From the NCBI GenBank assembly GCA_009768925.2, contig VHIT02000053.1, forward strand, positions 1-64,000: a stretch of DNA of 64,000 bases, given 5' to 3'. The position numbers were made by a program, and so were the translations under genes. The notes beneath the pieces are model-generated. The model did no database searches. It saw only the letters and a list, made by a program, of their open reading frames with translations, and was not told where the DNA came from. This document shows, piece after piece, positions 53,880-63,970 of the stretch. Position 1 is the first letter of the stretch. Each line of letters begins with the position of its first letter. This DNA is from Cryptosporidium bovis. Lineage: Eukaryota > Apicomplexa > Conoidasida > Eucoccidiorida > Cryptosporidiidae.

Positions 53880-55484
53880 TCACATTTCACTCAAAAACGA
53901 AATAATACTGGATTCAGAACAGGCATCATCCTCCATATTCTTTATTTTATCTTGATCATTTCCATTGTTATTATAGTAACTGTAACATTCATTACTATTA
54001 TTATTATCACTATTAATATTAGCTAAATAATCACTTTCTCTTTTTTCTTCATATTCAACATTTTCAATTTCATCTAGTTCCTGTGAAAGAGTCTTGATTT
54101 TTTCTAAGACCATTTTATGTTCAATATTTGCCTTTGTCACTAGGTCCATTGTTTCCTTCATCATTTCAAAATATTTGTTGTTATTTATGTAGTTGTTTAT
54201 TTCGGAATGTTCTTTATTAATAAATAACGAATTGCCTCCTTTTCTCTCACTATTGAATGGTTCTTCCGTAACACTAATACTTGGCTGTGTTATCTTACTT
54301 ATATTACTGTTATGACTATTTTTTACAGCCCCGTTGTTAATAAATGGAGGATTTGAATTGTTTCTACTTGAACAACAATTACTGTTTATTGCAGTTGAAA
54401 CTGATGATTCAATATTACGAATACAATTTATTGGATCAATATTTTCAATGTTACTTTCATTATTGTTATTCATTAAATTTTCATGTATATTAATAACACC
54501 ATTATTATTATTTCTGGATATTTTCCTATTCTTAATTTTTTGTGACAATTCATTTAAAGCAGAAAGTTGAATATTTATATAGGACTCGAAATTAGAAATT
54601 TCATTATACATATGATCCTCAATCTTTTTAAAGGATGTATAGTATTCATAGTACTTTTTATTCTTATTATTCTGATCCTCCAATTCTTTTATACTCATTT
54701 TACTATTTTTTATCTCCCTTTTTAATTCCCATACTTCATCATTCAATTGTATATTCTTTTTTTGAAGATCATCTATCTCCAAATTATATTTCTTACATAA
54801 ACTATCTATCTCTTGAGATAACTTCTCTTCGCGCATACAAAGTCTCTTTTTCTCATTCTCCTCTTTTCTATACTTCTCTCGTAACTCCTTCAATTCATAT
54901 TCACTTGTTTTATTCTTATTTTTCAGTGAACATAGTTCATTAGACAAATCTTTTCTCTCTACTTCTATTGTTTGTATATTCATTTCCAATTGTTCTATTC
55001 TCAATTGTCTTTCATCCAATTGATTTTTTAAACTCATTATTGTATTCTCATAACTTTCTAGACATCCACCAGCTCCACCACCAATTGTCGAATCGGTTCC
55101 TGTATCCATTATTGTTGATTCTAAAAATTTTCTTAAAGATGCTTTTGATTCATTAGTTCTTCCTTTCCATATTTCTACCTGATTTCTTGTATGTTGTAAT
55201 TCCATCTTTAAGGTTTCTATTTCATTTCTAAGTGTTGTTGATATTTTTTGATTTTCCATTGTCAATTTCCTTTTTTCCCTCTTCAACTGTCTCTCATTTT
55301 CCTGCAATGCCTCTATCTCATCTTTATTCATTCCTAACAGACTTTCCAGTGATTCTATTTCATTTTTCTGATTTAGTATTATCTCTGCTGCATTCTCTAG
55401 TTCAGTTACTATTTCATTAAAATGACTTTCCGTCAAATTTATTACCTTCTGGCTGGTCTTTACTGCCTTTAATGAGTTCCTCAT
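53880..55484 (-). CDS. Coiled-coil protein, uncharacterised
   Basis: A 534-residue protein dominated by a long coiled coil over about residues 15-310, rich in Glu, Lys, Leu and Asn in heptad spacing (for example LESLESLLGMNKDEIEALQ). A Gly-rich break, GTDSTIGGGAGGCLES, lies near residues 125-145. The C-terminal 220 residues are Asn/Ser-rich low complexity with a short second coil near 440-490. No catalytic motif, signal peptide or membrane segment is seen. Such proteins are often cytoskeletal or centrosomal, but nothing here decides that. Starts at the first ATG, no intron. It follows the DDX21-type gene in the same direction. Confidence 0.85.
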   Translation of the reverse strand: MRNSLKAVKTSQKVINLTESHFNEIVTELENAAEIILNQKNEIESLESLLGMNKDEIEALQENERQLKREKRKLTMENQKISTTLRNEIETLKMELQHTRNQVEIWKGRTNESKASLRKFLESTIMDTGTDSTIGGGAGGCLESYENTIMSLKNQLDERQLRIEQLEMNIQTIEVERKDLSNELCSLKNKNKTSEYELKELREKYRKEENEKKRLCMREEKLSQEIDSLCKKYNLEIDDLQKKNIQLNDEVWELKREIKNSKMSIKELEDQNNKNKKYYEYYTSFKKIEDHMYNEISNFESYINIQLSALNELSQKIKNRKISRNNNNGVINIHENLMNNNNESNIENIDPINCIRNIESSVSTAINSNCCSSRNNSNPPFINNGAVKNSHNSNISKITQPSISVTEEPFNSERKGGNSLFINKEHSEINNYINNNKYFEMMKETMDLVTKANIEHKMVLEKIKTLSQELDEIENVEYEEKRESDYLANINSDNNNSNECYSYYNNNGNDQDKIKNMEDDACSESSIISFLSEM

Positions 55485-56325
55485 CTTAAAATGCCACCTT
55501 TACACCCTTATTTCCTTTTTTGGTCTATATTTGCAACAAACCCTAATAAAATAATCTATGAATATATATTAGATTTTTACTATCGTTAGAGTTCAAATAT
55601 TATTTTTGCTTTAATTGTCACCTCGCTGCTTAATTTCTCATTTGTTTCTAACTTATTGTTGTGTAATTGTTTCAGTTAACTACCCCATAGATGAAATTAT
55701 TCAACATCTTTGTGAAAGAAGAAGAACCTTCCTATATTCTTTAGATTATTATGACTACTATTTTTATTTTAACTTGCTTTGTATAAATTTATTTAAATTT
55801 TTTTTAAAATATTTCATGTGGTCAATTTTATACTCACGTATAATTTACGTACTCACCTGCATGTAATTGCTGGTATAAGTTAAATATAGGGGGGGCTAAA
55901 GTTGCTTTTCTGCAATATTTTTTCAAGACTTTTCTCTGATTTTATTTGAAAAATGAGTGAAATTGAGTTTTTATACCCATATTTTTGAGGTTGTCAATTC
56001 CATTTATTTACATTGGCATTTTTCACTGTTATTTTCTCATTATATCGCAAGTGTTAGGTAGACCTAATCGCCTTTAATCAATTTAAAATCTTTTCTATGT
56101 GATTCTCTTCATTCCATCTATATACGTTTATTTTTTTTCTGTTAAGTGGCGAAAAAAAGAAGAAACATGGAAAAAGTAAAATTTTAAAAGTAAAGTTGGC
56201 TCATTTTTTTCTTGATTGCGAGTCGAAGATATTGTTATTTTATTTACATGGTAAGAATAATTAATTATGATGGCATTTTAACAAAAAAATTGTGAGATTT
56301 TTGAATAATTATTCATTTCAAATAA
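55485..56325. other. Intergenic region between coiled-coil gene and cryptopain
   Basis: An 841-base AT-rich gap between two minus-strand genes, so it should contain the coiled-coil gene's promoter and the protease 3' UTR. A plus-strand frame (55615-55866) starts only with TTG and is hydrophobic and Tyr/Phe-rich; not called. No GGCGCC or TGCATGCA was seen. Confidence 0.55.
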
Positions 56326-57540
56326 CTATGACTTTAATATTGGGTATACCGGCTCAATCAATATCCCACATGTTCCCTTTTTCCCTGAATGAAGGGCTAA
56401 TTTAATATACCCACTCTCACCCCATCCCTCACCCCAGCTGTTTCTAACTAACCAATATTCTTTATTAGTGTTGTAGTCAAAATCATACCCAACTAGAACT
56501 ACTCCATGGTTTATTTTGGTTCCACATGGAGCATCAAATACTCCTCTTTTATAAAACTGAAAAGGAGTTTGGTCTGCCTGTATTGCAACTGAAATTGGTC
56601 CATATTCAGCTAAAGCCCTCTTAAGCGTATTAGGAGTTCTCGGTAAAACATATTTATAGGAATAAATCGGAACTTCAATCATATTCTTGCACTGGAATAC
56701 ACTGCATTCAGCCTCCCCGGCTTTATATGGATATTCAGCACTAGTACACAAATATTTATTATCAATTGCGTACTGAAAAGCCATTCCCATTGTACCTCCT
56801 CCACAACCATTATTTCCATTTCCTCTAGTACAATCAACTAGCTGTTGCTCACTCAAGCTTGGTAATTTTTTTCCCAATTGAACACACATAGCTCCTTCCA
56901 ATGCAGCTATAGCAGAAAAAGCCCAGCAAGACCCACAGTTTTTCTGATTTCTTACTGGATTTACGCATCCAGCCTCTAACCAATTTACAGATTTTGGAAA
57001 ATTGAACATTTCATTTTCAGAAGAATTGCTTTCAGTAGTGAGTAACCTATTTCTAAATTGTTCATTTTTTTCATCAAATTTAAAAACCTTTTTATAACCT
57101 GTATATCTATTTATAAATTCTTCTTTTTTCAAATCACCAAATTCATTCATCTCAAGCTCATAACTAAATCCTTGTTTATTAGTTATTCTTATATAATTGA
57201 GGTTTTGTTTAAATATTTCAAATCTTTCCATTTCTTCCTCTTTTGAGGCATATTTTTTATTATATATCTTTTTAAAATTTTCAAATAGTTTTATATATTC
57301 CTCATTATCAGAATCTATTTGATTTCCTGGATTTATATTGTCTATTTTTTCATTTCTATTGTTCAATAAATAAATTGTTATTGTTATTATTAAAACTAAT
57401 GTAATCGTCACCAAACTTGCTATTAGAATATTTTTTAATTTTTTGTTAGGTTCTCTTTGTTGGCTTATTCCATTTATCAACGCAACATATGGGCCCGAAA
57501 TATACTCTTGATGCTCTTCTATATTTTCGTTATTTTCCAT
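56326..57540 (-). CDS. Cathepsin L-like cysteine protease, cryptopain-1 type
   Basis: A 404-residue papain-family (C1A) protease. The active-site residues are Gln199, Cys205 (NCGSCWAFSA), His345 (INHGVVLVGYD) and Asn367 (RNSWGEGWG). Instead of a cleavable signal peptide there is a type II membrane anchor at about 37-58. This layout, shared with cryptopain-1 and the falcipains, places the protease domain in the secretory lumen. The pro-region (about 80-178) keeps the inhibitory ERFNIN-like ERFEIFKQNLNYI and the NEFGDL (GNFD-like) motif. The mature enzyme probably begins near residue 180. A role in host-protein digestion or invasion is inferred from the family. Intronless. GCATGC motifs lie 180-240 bases upstream. 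Confidence 0.96.
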   Translation of the reverse strand: MENNENIEEHQEYISGPYVALINGISQQREPNKKLKNILIASLVTITLVLIITITIYLLNNRNEKIDNINPGNQIDSDNEEYIKLFENFKKIYNKKYASKEEEMERFEIFKQNLNYIRITNKQGFSYELEMNEFGDLKKEEFINRYTGYKKVFKFDEKNEQFRNRLLTTESNSSENEMFNFPKSVNWLEAGCVNPVRNQKNCGSCWAFSAIAALEGAMCVQLGKKLPSLSEQQLVDCTRGNGNNGCGGGTMGMAFQYAIDNKYLCTSAEYPYKAGEAECSVFQCKNMIEVPIYSYKYVLPRTPNTLKRALAEYGPISVAIQADQTPFQFYKRGVFDAPCGTKINHGVVLVGYDFDYNTNKEYWLVRNSWGEGWGESGYIKLALHSGKKGTCGILIEPVYPILKS

Positions 57541-57717
57541 TTTTTGAGTTGAAAGTTTTTGCTCAGTTTCACAGCTATTAACTTCAAATTAAATATGTTT
57601 GTTGTTATATATTGAAAATTTCGAAATAATTAGCTTTCAAGCATAGAGAAAAACCGAATAATGATAATAAATATACTTAAAAACACATAAGCGTCATGCT
57701 TTATTGAAAAATGAACG

Positions 57718-57778
57718 TACATGCATGTAAATTTGTAATACCCACATTGACTTAACATGGAAACAAAAAATGGCATGC
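57718..57778. promoter_or_regulatory. Two ATGCAT/GCATGC motifs upstream of cryptopain
   Basis: TACATGCATGTA (57718-57729) and GGCATGC (57772-57778), both AP2-like, in the gap between the protease ATG and the CRT stop codon. Confidence 0.45.
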
Positions 57779-57823
57779 AACACCGGTATTATTATTAGTA
57801 ATAAAGCTTTCATATATAAATAA

Positions 57824-59125
57824 CTAGGAACTATGATAACCTTTAGAATCGTATTCTATGTTAAATGAGCAAGTTGTAGATGAGGTGCTATTTTTACAAT
57901 GATTTGCATTTTCATTTGAAATTGAACTTAATTCGTAATATTCATCTTCACCGATTTCCTTTTTGTTTTTAACCGATCCATACCTATATAAGATGAGACC
58001 AGCAATCAATATAGCTATCCCGATAAAATCTTCAACTTTAGGCTCAGTTGCTTCGTTTCCAACTAACTTTGGTGAGAAAAAGACAAGAGTTGTTAATGGC
58101 AAACGAAGGGTAGATACGATGAAACCAGATGTAGCTGTTCCATGTTTGAGCACAAGAACACCAACTATGTTGCAAATAATGTTTGCAATGAGATAGGTAA
58201 TAACAGGTACTTGTGCATTTTCACAAACATCACACGGCTTTTGCAATTCTCCCCCACAATTGCTAATTACTGCATTTTTTTTAAGGAATAAACAATTGAC
58301 TCCCTGAATTAATAAAGATGGTATTTGATTTAGTTCAACCTTATGAGGACCAAGTATAGGCAAACTGTTTACTGGTACGAGAACGCAACCAATAATAACT
58401 TGAGTGCAAGCTACACAGAACTGAAGGTAATTTTCATTCAAAGATGGATATTTTCTGAATGAAAAGTCTTTAAATACTGAACTTGCTGATGCAGGGATAC
58501 ACGATATTATAAAAATAATGTTGAATATTACTTGGTTAGAATTTTCTATTGAATCATTGTTATTAACTCTAAATCCAAATATAGTTCCAGATTTAACAAC
58601 CAATATTCCGAAAATCATGATAAATGCTCCCGTATACTGATATATATGAAATCTATCCTTGCATATAACTGAAAGCATAATTAAGGTAATTGGGGTACAC
58701 ATTTGTCCTAAAACAACTTGCATTGCTCCTGATGTATGTATACTTGCAAGCAAAGTTAATATACTTCCAAAGCCATCTAAGAAACCCATAATCCAAAATT
58801 TGCTGAATGGTATTTGCAAAGTTTCCTCTGAAAATTCTCTTCTCAAGTATGTTATTAAAACTATTGTGCCAAATAATGGGATGTAAATTGATGTCGTTAT
58901 TTGTGTTAAAAACCACACATGATTTGGCATTGCTGAAGTCATTTTTTTGAAAAAAACCGAGTTAAATACAGACGATATTAACAGGATTACCATGTACGTA
59001 AGCAAATATGCATTTTCTTTGCATGGTTCTATCACATTATTATTTATTACAGATACTATACCCTTAATTGTATTTGTATTGCTTACATTTTCACTTATAT
59101 ATTCTCCGTATTCACTCTCGTTCAT
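57824..59125 (-). CDS. CRT: CRT-like drug/metabolite transporter
   Basis: A 433-residue transporter of the CRT branch of the DMT superfamily, which in Plasmodium exports peptides and drugs from the digestive vacuole. About ten hydrophobic segments are present. The Cys-rich lumenal loop NCGGELQKPCDVCENA aligns with the NCG and LCDDCD loop of PfCRT, and WIMGFLDGFGSILTLLA matches its TM2-3 region. At the position of PfCRT Lys76, the local alignment (FNSVFFKK against MNKIFAKR) gives Ser. The substrate and membrane in this organism, which lacks a haemoglobin-digesting vacuole, are unknown. Low-complexity N- and C-terminal tails face the cytosol. Intronless; it lies just upstream of cryptopain on the same strand. 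Confidence 0.93.
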   Translation of the reverse strand: MNESEYGEYISENVSNTNTIKGIVSVINNNVIEPCKENAYLLTYMVILLISSVFNSVFFKKMTSAMPNHVWFLTQITTSIYIPLFGTIVLITYLRREFSEETLQIPFSKFWIMGFLDGFGSILTLLASIHTSGAMQVVLGQMCTPITLIMLSVICKDRFHIYQYTGAFIMIFGILVVKSGTIFGFRVNNNDSIENSNQVIFNIIFIISCIPASASSVFKDFSFRKYPSLNENYLQFCVACTQVIIGCVLVPVNSLPILGPHKVELNQIPSLLIQGVNCLFLKKNAVISNCGGELQKPCDVCENAQVPVITYLIANIICNIVGVLVLKHGTATSGFIVSTLRLPLTTLVFFSPKLVGNEATEPKVEDFIGIAILIAGLILYRYGSVKNKKEIGEDEYYELSSISNENANHCKNSTSSTTCSFNIEYDSKGYHSS

Positions 59126-60366
59126 TATTTTTGCTCAACTATCCTTATCTCACTATTTTATCTATATATGAGAAATAGTGGGCCAGTAAATCAAATATAA
59201 AAAAACAGTGATTGTTTTAAAATTGATATTAAATATTTTTTAATTTAATTTCTTTTTTAGTTATTTGTCCATATATATATTCACATAAATATGTCCTATT
59301 TTACCTACTTTACTATTAACTGGATGTAAAGCTTCGAGGACAGGGTGAACAAATAAATAGGGACTAATATTGCACTATTAAGACAATTTTCTCTCACTCT
59401 TATCCCTATTACTGGTTTTATTATTTGTTTTACTATATATTTAATTATACACCAAGTTTACTTTTAGCAATATTGCTTTCTCCGTCATTTATGTTGCAAA
59501 ACAATACGCATTAGCGCATAGTACAGTAACTACATGCAAATATACATGCAAAACATTGCCCACCAAGGTTCATGAATTTAAAAAAAATGCAGTTTCAACC
59601 CCACTCTAATGTTGAATTAAAAGTTCTACATAACAATTCTTTATACCATTCCTTTTTCCATATTAATAAGAAAATTGTAGTTTTGAGATGAATTCCCGAT
59701 TTTTCTTCCAGTAATATGTTTCAATAACCTCTTATAATCATTTTTTTCCTCTACTAAATCTCGTACAATATAATGGTATTTGAATGATATTTTTAAGATG
59801 ATTATTACAAAGTTTATCCATCTTCTTTTTAGTCAGAACAATTTTCTGTGAACTTATTTTCTTGTATATACCTCAGTTTACTATTGTTTGAACATAATAC
59901 AAAATATATAGCAGAAAAATATGATTTAAGAGTTGCATGTGCCACGACGGTGCATAGCAACACATTTATCTCATTAATACGTAGTGGAGCCCAAATCAAA
60001 ATGGAACAAACAAGTAGGTAAAAATAATAATTAGATTAACAAGTGGTCATACCATATTTCATCTCCTCGCTTCACAAACCATGACATGTTTTCTTATCAG
60101 AGTACAAGGGAGGACGGCACAAACTAAAATGTTGAAGGACCAAAACTACATTTAAATATGGATAACACTATCACCTTATTCATATCAAATGGATTTAAAG
60201 TTTCGTTTGTTCTTCCACCACCAGCACTATTATCACTTCCTAAGTGTCCGGTCTAACCAACGTTAACATTTATATCTATCAAGCAATGAGTTGGTGCTAA
60301 ATTTGGCATATCACGAAAAAAGAATAAAATACAAAAACTTATTAAAATGAGTGTAGGGGAATGAGT
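59126..60366. other. Intergenic region between CRT and acylphosphatase
   Basis: A 1.24-kb gap. The first 800 bases are plain AT-rich sequence with one ATGCAAATATACATGCAAA-like stretch near 59535. The segment 60000-60310 has coding-like patches on both strands that I could not resolve (see findings). No RNA gene was recognised. Confidence 0.5.
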
Positions 60367-60739
60367 TTATTTTATTATTGAGAAGTCATTAAATTTATGT
60401 TCAGTCACGGATTGGAGATTCGATACAATGCATTTTTCAATGACTGAATTTGGACTTCCCTCATTTTCGAGAAATCGTATCCTGTGTATAGTATATACAA
60501 TAGTTCAAATGTCAGATTAAATCAGAAATAATGAAAATGTAATGCGAAATCAAACGAACCTACATTTCCTGAATTTTGTTTCTTGGTCCTTCCAGTTCTC
60601 CAACCACGGTATCTTCAGGGGTGTTGCTGCACCAACCAAAAACACCGAGTTCATTTGCCTTGTTGGAGGTATACTTCCTGAAATATACACCCTGAACTTT
60701 TCCAAAGACCTCAAATTTACATCTTTGAATATCATGCAT
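60367..60739 (-). CDS. Acylphosphatase, two exons
   Basis: Exon 1 60739-60564 and exon 2 60481-60367, joined in phase 2 across an 82-base intron (GTAGGT donor, ACACAG acceptor), encode 96 residues. Animal common-type enzymes have 98-99. Acylphosphatase hydrolyses carboxyl-phosphate bonds such as acetyl- or 1,3-bisphosphoglyceryl phosphate. The phosphate-binding loop GKVQGVYFRK with the catalytic Arg is present, as are the catalytic Asn (GWCSNT) and the GELEGP motif. Exon 2 supplies FLENEGSPNSVIEK and the ending FNDFSIIK, which matches the family's final YSDFQIVK. Without the second exon the protein would lack its last strand. The first ATG used is the one just before the first beta-strand. 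A GGCGCC motif is 56 bases upstream. Confidence 0.92.
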
Positions 60740-60794
60740 TTTGTTTAAGGAATATTCGATTACGTATTGAAAAAATAAAAATGTTTGGCACAAT

Positions 60795-60800
60795 GGCGCC
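60795..60800. promoter_or_regulatory. GGCGCC promoter motif
   Basis: Palindrome in the context ATGGCGCCTTAA, 56 bases upstream of the acylphosphatase ATG. Confidence 0.45.
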
Positions 60801-61628
60801 TTAAGGGCTAAGTTTTGCCGGGCAAAAGTGTACAAAGGATTCTAGTCAAATAAAGCAAATAAATTAGGCGTGTACATATTACACTCTAAAAAAAGTAAAA
60901 ATAAATACAAAATAGTGAGAAAACTTTCTGATAAATTATAAATAAGGTAATAAACTAAATAAATAACACGAGGAATTACAAACGATAATATATATAAAAT
61001 GCCAAAAGAAACCGGGTGAATGTAGACGTATGATAAAAATAGATTTGGTATCTGAGTAAATTAGTATATGGTGGCTACATAATACAAAACGGAATTTTGC
61101 CGCGTCTCTCCTATCTTGGATATCTATAATTAGACTATAATGGACAGAATAGGATAGCTATGGACTAATAAGGTGCTAAGTCACAGTATACGTGTTATTA
61201 TTTGACATTTTTAGTGAGACATAACATAAAATTGTCAGTCGAAAATAATCCAGATGTATCGTGAAGTGAACAAGAACAATCACTTAGGATAACATTCCTA
61301 TTTTTAATATTTAAATAAGTTTGTTTAAATATTTTGGCACATAGGAATTTGAAAGTATTTAATATTTAACGCTTAAATTGACCAACTTTTTATTATTTTT
61401 CAACTGTTTTATTATTATGTAACTTGACTCTGGCTTTTATAATATAACGGTACATTAAACATTTAATACAAGATTTAATTTAAACTTTTATTATTGGGTT
61501 TTAAGACTTGTTACACTTTTATTATTTTGATGAATTTATGGATATTTAAGGTTTGTGTAAATCAAGCACGAAGTTTTATTTTCAAGAATAAAACAATAAT
61601 AAGGCTTTAGGTGTTAATACATTTTATA

Positions 61629-61659
61629 CATGTATATATGTATATACATACATATATAT

Positions 61660-61706
<47 letters not shown>
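61629..61706. repeat. (TA)n / TATG microsatellite
   Basis: Tandem TA with scattered GTATA and ACATA variants, about 210 bases upstream of the CCCH protein ATG. Likely polymorphic. Confidence 0.92.
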
Positions 61707-61915
61707 GGAATATAAAATAATATTTATACTACATACCAAATAAGTCAAGTTCCTCTAGTTGACACCACTATTTAATTGAGAAGCTGTTGCATATTCTTAG
61801 TTTGTTGTACAGTACTGGTGATTTGCAAGTACATAGAGGCAAACAGCAAAGGTATTGGTGTAGTTTATTACAAACAGACGTATATTAAGATAAATATTTG
61901 AATAACTTAGGAAAG

Positions 61916-63970
61916 ATGCCACTCAGCCAGAATATGAGCATGTCAGAACTTTCGAGGTTCAGGACGAGAATATGCGAGAGAAAAGCATTACATGGAGTGT
62001 GTGAATTGGATGAAAAATGCCCTTTTTCACACTGTCTTTCTTGGCACAGAAGAAATCCATACGAGTATGCATATAGACCGAATTTGTGTCCCAATGTGGT
62101 CTTTCAGAATGAGAACAAAAAGATGCGTGTAAAAAACTATTGTCAAAGAGGAAGAATGTGTATGTTTTCTCATACTAAGGAAGAACAGATGTACCATGTT
62201 CTGGTATATAAAACGCAACTTTGTCGCGAATATCCCTTGTGTACCAAACATTATTGCCCATTTGCTCACGGTTTAGACGAGCTTAGGGATCCAGAGAAAA
62301 TCGATTTCGATCCCGTTCAGGGACCTGAAGTAATTGAACGTCAAAGACTTATTCACGATAGTAATAAGTTCTCTGACAAAACTGACAATTTGGAAAAACG
62401 GAATGGTAATGAAGCGAATTTACAAGATGGAAAATTAAACTCTGATGTATTGTCAGACAATCATGAATCTGCGTCATCTCTTCCTGGAGATTCTTCTAGT
62501 TTAAGTAATAAGGCTTCAAAGAACAGCACTAACATTGGCAGTAATTGCAGCAATGATATTAGAAGTTCTCCAAGAATAACTGGAAAAAGCCACTTATCTC
62601 CGGCAACCTCTATTTCGACCAGTATAGGTTCCTCTCCTCGAAAAGGCACGAGTCGCATGAATTCTTCGTTTGCGCAAAGAGTCTCTGACAACAATGGCTG
62701 TTCAACCGCACCAATCCAAAACTCGAGACAACTTGCTGGTGAACTTACTCCCGTGAACACTTCTAGTAATCATAACTTGCCTCCAACTCCATCAACGGGT
62801 TGCGAGACGCCTTTGCACTCGAAAAATCGTCAAACGCAATCTATGAGTAAGAACACTGAATCGAAGAGAATACCTGGAGCTCATAAAAATAACATTGATT
62901 CTATTTCGATCCATTCGTCTGTGAATTCTGGAACTGTTTTTAACTCCTGTTCGTCCCTATCTGCACAGGACATGAAAGAACAGATTAACGGTGCAAGGAA
63001 CGATTCTGTAGGAATCTCCGCAGGTGGAACCTTTAATGCTATGGTGAGTGAGAATAGTGATGACTTTTTACATGCAAGGGACTGTGTGAACATCCCGCCG
63101 CCTCCGTACAATGCAATAGGTCTGAACTTCCCTTACAGAGATTCAAATGACCTCTCGTCATCTTCATCTTGTGGACTCCCACTTCCGAATTACGACTTCG
63201 GAAAGCTTTCATGGATGGGTTGTTTTGAAGATAGACAAGGTTTTAAAAGTAATGGCGAATTCGAAAATAAAACAAGAGTTTCGGGCGTGGATTCAACTTC
63301 TGGTATGGACGACTATGGAAATGGTACGGGAGTAGAACAGATGTCTTATTTAATGCACTTGCAACTCTTGTCTCTCTCAGATGCGACATCTGCAGAAAGG
63401 CACAATGTTAACTCACAACAAACACCCGCAGAATGGAGTGGTTTGGATTGTGCCTCTTCCTTTGGAATAAACGGTTCTTGTTGTGGAAGACAGACTATCG
63501 GTAACGATATTAATGGCAGCGACTACTGCTGCGTTGGCCCTGATACACACATTCTAGGCGGAAAGGGAAGCAACACTGGCATCAGAGGAGCGGAAAATGG
63601 TGGTGACGGTTCAGAACGCAATGTAGAGTCTTGCCTTGCAGCCTCACAATTTTACTATCCGAGAAGTATTAACATTCACGACTACAATGGATTTATTAGT
63701 GCGTGTGATAACAAGGTATCTGTTTCTACTACAGAAGCGGATTGTAATGTTGATTCAACTGTTTCTGGAACTGAACCAATTAGAATGAACCCACCAATCG
63801 AACCTGGAAATTACGGTTTGGTTTCTGGAGATGGCGAGGGGAATTCTAGTCCCTGGAGCATGTTTCACCCCGCATTGTTAAACACCAGTAATAATGGAGT
63901 GATAGACAACAGTAGTGGATTCTTCTGGAATGAAGGAAAATGGAGAAATATAACTACAAACAACTACTAA
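61916..63970 (+). CDS. Triple CCCH zinc-finger RNA-binding protein
   Basis: A 684-residue protein with three CCCH-type zinc fingers within the first 125 residues. They are C-x8-C-x5-C-x3-H (CERKALHGVCELDEKCPFSH), a C-x5-C-x3-H ending CQRGRMCMFSH, and C-x5-C-x4-C-x3-H (CREYPLCTKHYCPFAH). The linker HRRNPYEYAYRPNLCPN and the third finger's GLDELRDPEK resemble the Unkempt and plant TZF groups, which bind mRNA and control stability or translation. The remaining 530 residues are Ser/Asn/Gly-rich and probably disordered. The start is the first ATG of the frame (61916); the frame extends six codons upstream to TTG only. The gene ends 30 bases before the window edge, so it is complete. Confidence 0.9.
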   Translation: MPLSQNMSMSELSRFRTRICERKALHGVCELDEKCPFSHCLSWHRRNPYEYAYRPNLCPNVVFQNENKKMRVKNYCQRGRMCMFSHTKEEQMYHVLVYKTQLCREYPLCTKHYCPFAHGLDELRDPEKIDFDPVQGPEVIERQRLIHDSNKFSDKTDNLEKRNGNEANLQDGKLNSDVLSDNHESASSLPGDSSSLSNKASKNSTNIGSNCSNDIRSSPRITGKSHLSPATSISTSIGSSPRKGTSRMNSSFAQRVSDNNGCSTAPIQNSRQLAGELTPVNTSSNHNLPPTPSTGCETPLHSKNRQTQSMSKNTESKRIPGAHKNNIDSISIHSSVNSGTVFNSCSSLSAQDMKEQINGARNDSVGISAGGTFNAMVSENSDDFLHARDCVNIPPPPYNAIGLNFPYRDSNDLSSSSSCGLPLPNYDFGKLSWMGCFEDRQGFKSNGEFENKTRVSGVDSTSGMDDYGNGTGVEQMSYLMHLQLLSLSDATSAERHNVNSQQTPAEWSGLDCASSFGINGSCCGRQTIGNDINGSDYCCVGPDTHILGGKGSNTGIRGAENGGDGSERNVESCLAASQFYYPRSINIHDYNGFISACDNKVSVSTTEADCNVDSTVSGTEPIRMNPPIEPGNYGLVSGDGEGNSSPWSMFHPALLNTSNNGVIDNSSGFFWNEGKWRNITTNNY

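Larger units (their letters stand above)
60740..61915. other. Divergent region upstream of CCCH protein gene
   Basis: About 1.2 kb of AT-rich sequence with a long TA repeat at 61629-61706 and no GC motif on the CCCH-gene side. No coding or RNA gene was recognised. Confidence 0.6.

Noticed and set aside
55615-55866. 83-codon plus-strand frame beginning CVIVSVNYPIDEIIQ-like
   Set aside because: A pyrimidine-rich TTTCAG precedes a plausible segment, but no matching upstream donor or ATG exon was found and the rest is Phe/Tyr-rich.
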